Positions 1 to 5,217 of a stretch of 5,217 nucleotides of DNA are shown here, one piece after another (position 1 is the stretch's first letter; each line of letters begins with the position of its first letter). Both the position numbers and the translations under genes were made by a program. The stretch is from contig JAFYFK010000272.1 in NCBI GenBank assembly GCA_017543805.1, positions 1-5,217 on the forward strand. Direction: 5' to 3'. The notes below the pieces were generated by a model. The model did no database searches and was not told the origin of the DNA. It was given only the letters and a program-made list of their open reading frames with translations. Source of the stretch: Bacillota bacterium. Its GTDB lineage: Bacteria > Bacillota > Clostridia > Peptostreptococcales > Anaerovoracaceae.

Positions 1-1031
1 CTCCGCAGATCATGAAGAGGACTCTCTGGGAGACCTCCGGCCACTGGGATCACTACAAGGACAATATGTACACCACAGTTATCGACGACGAGGATTTCGC
101 CATCAAGCCGATGAACTGCCCGGGCTCCATACTGGTATATGACCTCGACCCGCACAGCTACAAGGATCTTCCGCTCCGCTACGGCGAACTGGGAATAGTC
201 CACAGACACGAGCTCTCCGGAGCGCTGCACGGCATGTTCCGCGTAAGATGCTTCACCCAGGACGACGCTCACATCCTGCTCGCTAAGGATCAGATCCGCA
301 GCGAAGTCGCCAGCATCACAAAGCTTATCGACGAGATGTACGGAGTATTCGGACTGCCGTATAAGATCGTTCTTTCAACCATGCCCGATGACCACATCGG
401 TACCCGCGAGGACTGGGAGAAGGCTGAGAACGACCTGGCGGACGCGATCACTTCCATCGGCAAGACCTACGAGATCAACCCGGGCGACGGCGCGTTCTAC
501 GGCCCCAAGCTCGACTTCCACGTTACCGACAGCCTCGGCAGAGTATGGCAGTGCGGCACCATACAGCTGGATTACCAGCTGCCCGGCCGCTTCGACCTCG
601 ATTACATCGACAGCAACTCCGAGAAGCAGGTACCGGTAATGATCCACCGTGTCGTTTACGGTTCCATCGAGCGCTTTATCGGCATCATCACCGAGCACTT
701 CGCCGGCGCCTTCCCGACATGGCTGTCCCCGGTCCAGGTCAAGATCCTGCCCGTTACCGACAGGGCTATGGAGTACGCCGAAAGCGTTCAGAAGACCCTC
801 GAAGAGCAGGGCTTCCGCGTTGAGATCGACCGCCGCAGCGAAAAGACCGGCCGCAAGATCCGCGACGCCCAGATGGAGAAGGTACCTTATATGCTCGTAG
901 TCGGCGACCGCGATGTCGCTGCAGGCACCGTGGCTCCCCGCCACAGGGCTGACGGAGACCTCGGAACCATGAGCCTTGACGAGTTTGCGGCTCTTCTTAA
1001 GGAAGTCGTCGACAGTAAATCTCTTAAGTAG
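1..1031 (+). CDS. thrS: Threonyl-tRNA synthetase, C-terminal part (5' end outside window)
   Basis: Class II synthetase that charges tRNA(Thr) with threonine in the cytoplasm. The reading frame is open from the left edge (first full codon at 3, Pro-Gln-Ile before the Met at 12), so that Met is internal. About 342 residues are present, against roughly 580-640 for the whole enzyme; the N-terminal TGS and editing domains, if present, lie upstream. Numbering from the Met at 12, the three zinc/threonine-site ligands are all there: Cys36 (in KPMNCPG), His87 (in FTQDDAH) and His212 (in MIHRVVYGS). Their spacing is nearly that of the E. coli enzyme as I recall it. Motif 2 Arg is R65 (VHRHE). AFYGPKLDFH (161-170) and motif 3 GSIERFIG (217-224) complete the active site. 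From about 235 to the end is the anticodon-binding domain, with DLGTMSLDEF near the terminus. The stop is TAG at 1029. Nothing looks broken. Confidence 0.97.
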   Translation, partial: PQIMKRTLWETSGHWDHYKDNMYTTVIDDEDFAIKPMNCPGSILVYDLDPHSYKDLPLRYGELGIVHRHELSGALHGMFRVRCFTQDDAHILLAKDQIRSEVASITKLIDEMYGVFGLPYKIVLSTMPDDHIGTREDWEKAENDLADAITSIGKTYEINPGDGAFYGPKLDFHVTDSLGRVWQCGTIQLDYQLPGRFDLDYIDSNSEKQVPVMIHRVVYGSIERFIGIITEHFAGAFPTWLSPVQVKILPVTDRAMEYAESVQKTLEEQGFRVEIDRRSEKTGRKIRDAQMEKVPYMLVVGDRDVAAGTVAPRHRADGDLGTMSLDEFAALLKEVVDSKSLK

Positions 1032-1045
1032 ATAAAAATTAACAA

Positions 1046-1189
1046 TGAAAAATGACAGTCCCTCCTCGGGCACGCTCTCGCTTGACAGGGGACCCGCCTA
1101 GCGGTTCTAAGCTCTGACGTCGCCTTCGGCTCGTCAATCGCTAAGAACCGAGTTCCCTGACATCCCTCGGTAGGGACTGTCATTTTTCA
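1046..1189. repeat. 144-bp imperfect palindromic element with 18-bp perfect terminal inverted repeats
   Basis: The ends TGAAAAATGACAGTCCCT (1046-1063) and its exact reverse complement (1172-1189) enclose further nested arms. Positions 1083-1092 pair with 1153-1162 (8 of 10), 1102-1112 with 1140-1150 (10 of 11), and 1115-1119 with 1132-1136 (5 of 5). The tip is GCC-TTC-GGC (1122-1130). The whole segment can therefore fold as one long interrupted hairpin on either strand. It is much more GC-rich than its AT-rich flanks and encodes no credible protein. It lies 14 bases after the thrS stop. With an A-run at the left base and a T-run at the right base it may also terminate transcription. The form fits a small non-autonomous (MITE-like) or dispersed intergenic palindrome. 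There is only one copy here, so the repeat status is inferred. A short AAT flanks both ends, too short to prove a target duplication. Confidence 0.75.
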
Positions 1190-1247
1190 ATAATATTTAA
1201 TAATAATTATCTTCAATAATATTTCTATTTATTGATTATCTCTGTTT

Positions 1248-1775
1248 ATGAACACCAAACGCAGACAGGAAGAACTGAAGGATTTTACGAGAACGGCGGA
1301 CGGCGATCTGGTCTACACCGGAACTGTGCACTATTACGGTGCCGAAAACAGCCAGTCGTTTAAAGTGTTTATACGCGATCTGCTCGCCCTGAGCGGCGTC
1401 GCGGCCTGGAGCGCCGTGATGGCCGGCTGCATACGCGTGCCCGGAATGCTCAACCACTGGTATGTCATAATCCCATACGCCATAATGCTCATATCCGCGA
1501 TCCTTCTGCTGTGGGCCGGCGTGCGCATCGCTGTCAGCGGGACCGGGCTTCGCGACTATGTCTATAAAAGGACTGTAGAAGTGCTCGCGCCGCGCGCGGG
1601 ATCCTGCATGATCTTCGCCGCTGTAACGCTTGTTTCCTACGTTATACATATAGCGGTGAACGGGGAAGGGGATTATTCGCGGATACTTATTGTAGTATTC
1701 CCGATCCTCCTTGTCATTTCAGGTGTTATGTCACTCTTGGTTATAAAGTTTACAAAAACTATTAAATGGCATTGA
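1248..1775 (+). CDS. Hypothetical four-helix integral membrane protein
   Basis: The 175-residue product has a charged cytoplasmic-looking N-terminus (MNTKRRQEELKDFTRT), then a polar stretch (17-42) containing DGDLVYTGTVHYYG. Four hydrophobic segments follow at about 45-62, 71-92, 119-137 and 146-166, and the tail is Lys-rich. There is no signal peptide with a cleavage site, no catalytic motif and no named domain that I recognise. The general look (a short 'FTRTADG..VYTG' head followed by paired helices) resembles uncharacterised proteins of gut Clostridia, but no function can be assigned. The start is the only usable one: an in-frame TGA at 1233 blocks extension and the next in-frame Met is well inside. 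No Shine-Dalgarno sequence is visible in the 20 bases upstream. Isoleucine is coded by ATA in 9 of 17 cases, unlike the next gene, which nearly always uses ATC; this suggests low expression or a different origin. The stop is TGA at 1773. Confidence 0.78.
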   Translation: MNTKRRQEELKDFTRTADGDLVYTGTVHYYGAENSQSFKVFIRDLLALSGVAAWSAVMAGCIRVPGMLNHWYVIIPYAIMLISAILLLWAGVRIAVSGTGLRDYVYKRTVEVLAPRAGSCMIFAAVTLVSYVIHIAVNGEGDYSRILIVVFPILLVISGVMSLLVIKFTKTIKWH

Positions 1776-1777
1776 GT

Positions 1778-1803
1778 TTCGCAAAGTGCTTGCACCCTGC
1801 GAA
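1778..1803. promoter_or_regulatory. 26-bp dyad overlapping the -35 box (candidate operator)
   Basis: Two nested inverted repeats share one centre (between 1790 and 1791). The outer arms are TTCGCA (1778-1783) and TGCGAA (1798-1803); the inner arms are GTGC (1786-1789) and GCAC (1792-1795). In all, 10 of 13 base pairs across the dyad are symmetric. The right inner arm is part of the -35 hexamer, so a dimeric protein bound here would block RNA polymerase. No T-run follows, so it is not an intrinsic terminator for the gene before it. The regulator is unknown and the operator role is inference. Confidence 0.4.
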
Positions 1804-1819
1804 TGAAATGTAGTATAAT
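1790..1819 (+). promoter_or_regulatory. Sigma-A-type promoter for the binding-protein gene
   Basis: The -35 box TTGCAC (1790-1795; 4 of 6 to the TTGACA consensus) and a perfect -10 box TATAAT (1814-1819) are separated by 18 bases. Transcription would start near 1826, giving a leader of about 54 bases before the ATG at 1880. It is the only well-formed promoter I can see in the window. Confidence 0.8.
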
Positions 1820-1827
1820 AACAAGTC

Positions 1828-1852
1828 TTTAAATTTTGCAAACAAATTTAAA
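1828..1852 (+). promoter_or_regulatory. AT-rich stem-loop at the 5' end of the predicted leader
   Basis: TTTAAATTT (1828-1836) and AAATTTAAA (1844-1852) are perfect 9-base complements around a 7-base loop (1837-1843). The stem would begin about two bases from the predicted transcript start. Hairpins at the very 5' end can protect mRNA from decay. With only A-T pairs the stem is weak, and chance occurrence in AT-rich sequence is possible. Confidence 0.35.
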
Positions 1853-1863
1853 ATTATTTTATT

Positions 1864-1868
1864 GGAGG
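1864..1868 (+). promoter_or_regulatory. Ribosome binding site that decides the start at 1880
   Basis: GGAGG lies 11 bases before the ATG at 1880. The alternative in-frame TTG at 1862 would place this site inside the coding sequence and leave its own start without one. The ATG also gives a standard lipoprotein signal peptide, so 1880 is the real start. Confidence 0.88.
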
Positions 1869-1879
1869 CTAAAGTTAAA

Positions 1880-4186
1880 ATGAAGACAAAGAAAATCATT
1901 GCCCTCCTGCTGGCCATGACCATGATCCTTGGTCTCGTCGCAGGCTGCGGCAGCAAGCAGGAAGAGCCGGCACCTGCAACAGACCCGACTCCTGCTGCTA
2001 CCACTCCCGAACCGGCTCCCGCAGAGGAACCGAAGACCCTCGTTGTCGGATATTCTCCGTTCAACAGCAAGTTCTCCCCGTTCTTCTCGGAGACTGCTTA
2101 TGACCAGGACGTTTACGCCATGACCCAGGTTTCCCTGCTTAACGGCGACCGTACCGGCGCAGTCATCACCAAGGGCATCAACGGCGAGACTGTAAACTAC
2201 AACGGCACCGACTACACCTACTATTCCATCGCAGACCTCGACATGACCGAGAACGCTGACGGAACAGTATATTATGACTTCACCCTCAGAGATGACATCG
2301 TATTCTCCGACGGCGAAAAGCTGACTGTAGACGACGCTATCTTCACCATGTATGTTTACTCCGATCCTACATATGACGGCTCCAACACTTTCTGGGCGCT
2401 GCCGATCGAAGGCATGGCTGAATACAGAGCGGGCGTTGAGACTCTCCTCAACCTCATCTACAATGCAGGCAGAGACAACACCGACTTCACATACTTCACC
2501 GAAGACGAGCAGAAGAGCTTCTGGGAAAAGTATGACGCATGCGCAACTGCGCTTGCTCAGGAAATCGTTGACTACTGCGTAGCTGCAGGCTACAACGAAG
2601 AAGGCGACATCGCAGGCGCTGCCGCTAACTGGGGATTCTCCGCAGACAACAGCATCGAAAGCTTTGCCGCGGCACTTCAGGATGCTTACGGCGCAGACGT
2701 TGCTGGCATGGTCGGCACCGAAAACGCCGGTTCCACCGTTGACGATCTCTTCCCGGGTCTCGTAGACTTCTCCGGCAAGGGTATCCAGACCGGCGAATCC
2801 GCTCCGAACATCACCGGTATCCAGAAGATCGACGACTATCACTTCCGTGTCGTTATGACCGAAGTCAACGCTACCGCTATCTATCAGATGAACGCTATCG
2901 TAGCTCCGCTTCACTACTATGGCGACAAGTCTCTGTACAACTATGACGCCAACCAGTTCGGTTTCCCGAAGGGCGACCTCTCCATCGTAAGAAGCAAGAC
3001 CACACAGCCGATGGGCGCTGGCCCCTACAAGTTCATCAAGTTCGAGAACGGCGTTGTTTCCTTCGAAGCAAACGATCTCTACTTCAAGGGCGCTCCCAAG
3101 ACCAAGTACATCAACTTCCAGCAGTGCACCGCTGACGACGATAAGCTCAACGGCGTCATTCAGGGAACCATCGATATCACCGATCCGTCCTTCTCCACCA
3201 GCACCATCGAAGCTATCGAAAAGGCTAACGGCGGCGAACTCAACGGACCCAAGGTAACCACCAACACCGTAGACAACCTCGGATACGGCTACATCGGTAT
3301 GTGCGCAAAGGTCATGAACGTCGGCGGAGATCCCGCTTCTGACGCTTCCAAGAACCTGCGTAAGGCATTCGGAACCATCTTCTCCGTATACAGAGAAGTC
3401 GCGATCGACTCCTACTACGGTGACAGAGCTTCCGTAATCAACTATCCTATCTCCAACACTTCCTGGGCTGCTCCCAGATCCTCTGACGACGACTACAAGG
3501 TTGCGTTCTCTGTAGACGTTGACGGAAACGACATCTATACCTCCACCATGACCGCGGACGAAAAGTACGCCGCTGCAAAGGAAGCTGCTCTCGGTTTCCT
3601 CCAGGCTGCAGGCTACACCGTTGCTGACGGCAAGGTTACCAAGGCTCCCGCAGGCGCAAGCCTTGAGTACGAAGCATGGATCCCGGCAGACGGTTCCGGC
3701 GACCATCCTTCCTTCATGATCCTCACCGAGGCTTCCAAGGCCTTCGAAGAGATCGGCATAACCCTCAAGATCAAGGACCTCACCAACAGCTCCGAACTCT
3801 GGACCGCACTCGAAGCACAGCAGGTTGCTATCTGGTGCGCTGCATGGGGCGCAACTGTAGACCCGGATATGACCCAGATCTACTTCTCCGACGTTGCTAA
3901 CGGCGGCGCAAACAAGGGCGGTTCCAACTACATGTACGCGATCGCAGACCCCGAACTCGATACCATGATCAAGGACGCTCTCAAGAGCACCGATCAGAGC
4001 TATCGTAAGGCAATGTACAAGGCCTGCCTCGACCTCGTTGTTGACTGGGCAGTCGAGATCCCTGTATATCAGAGACAGAACGCTATCATCTTCTCCACCG
4101 AGCGTGTAAACCTCGATACCGTTACTCCGGACATCACCACCTTCTATGGCTGGATGAGCGAGATCGAAAACACCGAAGCTAACTAA
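1880..4186 (+). CDS. Peptide/nickel-type ABC transporter substrate-binding lipoprotein (SBP_bac_5 family)
   Basis: Extracytoplasmic solute receptor, anchored by lipid to the outer face of the membrane, that hands its ligand to the permease encoded next. The 768-residue product begins with a signal peptide (MKTKK, then a hydrophobic core) ending in the lipobox VAGC, with Cys23 as the lipidation site. A Pro/Ala/Thr/Glu-rich linker spans about 26-52. The family 5 fold starts at about 53. YDFTLRDDIVFSDGEKLTVDDAIFT (132-156) is the family's hallmark region, and the motifs of the second half follow, such as PMGAGPYKF and WCAAWGATVDPD. Ordinary members have about 500-600 residues; the excess comes largely from an insertion of about 125 residues (roughly 185-308) between the hallmark region and ITGIQKIDDYHFRVVM. 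Codons are strongly biased to C-ending forms, as in highly expressed genes. It has its own promoter upstream and a terminator after it. The ligand (oligopeptide, dipeptide, nickel or other) cannot be told from sequence. Confidence 0.94.
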   Translation: MKTKKIIALLLAMTMILGLVAGCGSKQEEPAPATDPTPAATTPEPAPAEEPKTLVVGYSPFNSKFSPFFSETAYDQDVYAMTQVSLLNGDRTGAVITKGINGETVNYNGTDYTYYSIADLDMTENADGTVYYDFTLRDDIVFSDGEKLTVDDAIFTMYVYSDPTYDGSNTFWALPIEGMAEYRAGVETLLNLIYNAGRDNTDFTYFTEDEQKSFWEKYDACATALAQEIVDYCVAAGYNEEGDIAGAAANWGFSADNSIESFAAALQDAYGADVAGMVGTENAGSTVDDLFPGLVDFSGKGIQTGESAPNITGIQKIDDYHFRVVMTEVNATAIYQMNAIVAPLHYYGDKSLYNYDANQFGFPKGDLSIVRSKTTQPMGAGPYKFIKFENGVVSFEANDLYFKGAPKTKYINFQQCTADDDKLNGVIQGTIDITDPSFSTSTIEAIEKANGGELNGPKVTTNTVDNLGYGYIGMCAKVMNVGGDPASDASKNLRKAFGTIFSVYREVAIDSYYGDRASVINYPISNTSWAAPRSSDDDYKVAFSVDVDGNDIYTSTMTADEKYAAAKEAALGFLQAAGYTVADGKVTKAPAGASLEYEAWIPADGSGDHPSFMILTEASKAFEEIGITLKIKDLTNSSELWTALEAQQVAIWCAAWGATVDPDMTQIYFSDVANGGANKGGSNYMYAIADPELDTMIKDALKSTDQSYRKAMYKACLDLVVDWAVEIPVYQRQNAIIFSTERVNLDTVTPDITTFYGWMSEIENTEAN

Positions 4187-4205
4187 TCAGCTGACAGTAT
4201 TTTTA

Positions 4206-4245
4206 CCCCTCCCTCCCCGCAACAGGGGAGGGAAGGGTTTTGTTT
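4206..4245 (+). terminator. Intrinsic terminator between binding protein and permease
   Basis: A C-rich arm (4206-4218) pairs with GGGGAGGGAAGGG (4225-4237) at 12 of 13 positions around the loop GCAACA, and TTTTGTTT (4238-4245) follows. It starts 20 bases after the stop codon of the binding-protein gene. It works in the + direction only, because no T-run is present on the other side. Since the permease gene follows within 50 bases and no clear new promoter is visible, the hairpin probably lets a fraction of transcripts through, lowering permease expression relative to the binding protein. Confidence 0.9.
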
Positions 4246-4273
4246 CGCTTTTGTACACGTAATCTAAAGAATC

Positions 4274-4279
4274 GGGGAG
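4274..4279 (+). promoter_or_regulatory. Ribosome binding site that decides the TTG start of the permease
   Basis: GGGGAG lies 6 bases before the TTG at 4286. This near-ideal spacing supports TTG as the start, since the next in-frame ATG (4364) would remove the first membrane helix. Confidence 0.85.
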
Positions 4280-4285
4280 ATCGTT

Positions 4286-5217
4286 TTGCGTAAATACGTA
4301 CTTAAAAGAATCCTGCTCTCGATATTGATATTGTTCTTTGTAACATTCATTATCTATGTGCTGATGAGGTGTCTTCCTACCTCATATATAGAAGCAATGG
4401 CGCGTCAGAAATCCATGCAGCCGAATTCCAAGAGCTATGAGGAATGGATGGAACAGCTGACGGAGCTCTACAACATGAACGGCGGCATAGTCACCGGATT
4501 TTTCCGCTGGTGGGGCCAGATGCTCCGCGGACAGTTCGGAGACAGCTGGTACTGGACTGTTCCCTGCATTGAGGAATTCCGTATCACGATCCCGCTTTCA
4601 TTCGTCATGGGACTGATCGCGATGACCCTTGAACTTGCTATCGCGGTGCCTCTCGGCATTCTCGCTGCAAGAAAGCAGTATTCGCGCACAGACTATGTAA
4701 TAAGCGTTGTGGCTTTGGCAGGAATATCTCTACCGACTTTCTTTTTCGCTTCACTTGTTAAACTCGTTTTCTCCGTCAAGCTGGGATGGTTCGACCTCTT
4801 CGGGCTTGTCGGCAGAAATTATGACCACCTCGACGCGTGGCATCAGTTCCTGGACAAGGCAAACCATCTGGTCCTGCCCATAATGGTACTGGTCGTCATA
4901 AGCGTCGGTTCCCTGATGCGTTATACGAGGACCAACATGCTTGAGGTCCTCAATTCGGACTTTATCCGTACCGCAAGGGCTAAGGGTCTTTCGGAGCGCA
5001 AGGTCATATATCATCACGCGTTCCGCAACACTCTGATTCCGCTGGTGACCATAGTCGGCGGATCTCTGCCCGGACTTTTCTCCGGCGCTCTCATCACCGA
5101 GACACTGTTCTCGATACCGGGTATCGGTTATGCCTCATACCACGCAATGGTCGCGGGCGACATACCGTTCTCGATGTTTTATCTTACTTTCATAGCGGTT
5201 CTGACGCTGCTCGGAAA
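4286..5217 (+). CDS. DppB/OppB-type ABC transporter permease (3' end outside window)
   Basis: Membrane subunit of a peptide/nickel-type importer; with a second permease it would form the channel driven by two cytoplasmic ATPases. The frame stays open for 310 codons to the right edge; the family usually has about 305-340 residues, so only the tail is missing. The start is TTG, chosen for its GGGGAG site and because the protein then begins MRKYVLKRILLSILILFFVTF, the typical first helix of this family (about 9-28). An external loop follows (about 29-95, with RWWGQMLRGQFGDSW). Further helices lie near 101-125, 137-165, 194-212, 249-275 and from 292 on. The cytoplasmic EAA loop, which contacts the ATPase, is at about 218-260 (MLEVLNSDFIRTARAKGLSERK), with the conserved Gly at 234. 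ETLFSIPGIG (272-281) is another family signature. It follows the binding-protein gene after a terminator, as the second gene of an importer operon. Substrate unknown. Confidence 0.95.
   Translation, partial: MRKYVLKRILLSILILFFVTFIIYVLMRCLPTSYIEAMARQKSMQPNSKSYEEWMEQLTELYNMNGGIVTGFFRWWGQMLRGQFGDSWYWTVPCIEEFRITIPLSFVMGLIAMTLELAIAVPLGILAARKQYSRTDYVISVVALAGISLPTFFFASLVKLVFSVKLGWFDLFGLVGRNYDHLDAWHQFLDKANHLVLPIMVLVVISVGSLMRYTRTNMLEVLNSDFIRTARAKGLSERKVIYHHAFRNTLIPLVTIVGGSLPGLFSGALITETLFSIPGIGYASYHAMVAGDIPFSMFYLTFIAVLTLLG

Noticed and set aside
12..14. ATG at 12 as the true start of the synthetase
   Set aside because: The frame is open upstream to the edge with the conserved Pro-Gln-Ile lead-in, and a start here would lack motif 1 and the N-terminal domains of the family.
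375..1073. A 232-codon minus-strand open frame opposite thrS, and another at 887-1183 that reaches into the palindrome
   Set aside because: Both lie opposite well-conserved thrS sequence, have no ribosome binding site worth noting, and translate to compositionally biased products.
1778..1803. The dyad as an intrinsic terminator of the membrane-protein gene
   Set aside because: No T-run follows on either strand and the inner arms leave only a two-base loop.
1862..1879. TTG at 1862 as start of the binding protein
   Set aside because: It would translate the GGAGG site itself and add residues before a complete signal peptide; the ATG at 1880 explains both.
1859..3706. A 615-codon open frame on the minus strand, opposite the binding-protein gene
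   Set aside because: Its protein is a low-complexity Val/Gly/Ser/Cys-rich shadow with no domain, and it mirrors a clear lipoprotein gene whose C-ending codon bias removes stops from this antisense frame.
4240..4265. Possible promoter (TTGTTT and TAATCT) for the permease
   Set aside because: The spacer is only 14 bases and the first box overlaps the terminator's T-run; it is better explained by read-through.
4468..5017. Minus-strand frames of 73 and 88 codons opposite the permease
   Set aside because: The + strand here is an unambiguous permease with the EAA loop and regularly spaced helices; the antisense frames have no recognisable content.

Overview
The window reads like the chromosome of a Gram-positive anaerobe of the class Clostridia, probably an uncultured gut Oscillospiraceae-like bacterium. 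This is an inference from four things: the style of the threonyl-tRNA synthetase, the large lipoprotein with a Pro/Ala/Thr linker, strong GGAGG-type ribosome binding sites, and moderately GC-rich genes separated by very AT-rich spacers. All four genes lie on the + strand.

Layout. Positions 1-1031 hold the 3' part of thrS (catalytic core plus anticodon-binding domain); its 5' end lies outside the window. Positions 1032-1247 are intergenic. They hold a 144-bp imperfect palindrome (1046-1189) with perfect 18-bp ends, followed by an AT-rich stretch. Positions 1248-1775 encode an orphan four-helix membrane protein of unknown function with no visible Shine-Dalgarno site. Positions 1776-1879 form a compact regulatory region: a 26-bp dyad centred at the edge of the -35 box, a good sigma-A-type promoter (TTGCAC-18-TATAAT), an AT-rich stem-loop at the predicted 5' end of the mRNA, and a GGAGG site. 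Positions 1880-4186 encode a 768-residue lipoprotein, the substrate-binding protein of a peptide/nickel-type ABC transporter. It is followed by a strong intrinsic terminator (4206-4245). A DppB/OppB-type permease then starts at a TTG codon (4286) with a well-spaced GGGGAG site and runs off the right edge.

The last two genes form the start of a dpp/opp-type importer operon. The lipoprotein would capture the substrate outside the membrane and deliver it to the permease. A second permease and two ATPases are expected downstream, outside the window. The terminator between the binding protein and the permease would let the binding protein be made in excess. thrS and the membrane protein have no evident functional link to the importer.

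I see no tRNA, rRNA, CRISPR array, transposase or phage gene, and no convincing undescribed system. The most interesting items are the palindromic element, the dyad over the promoter and the large insertion in the binding protein.
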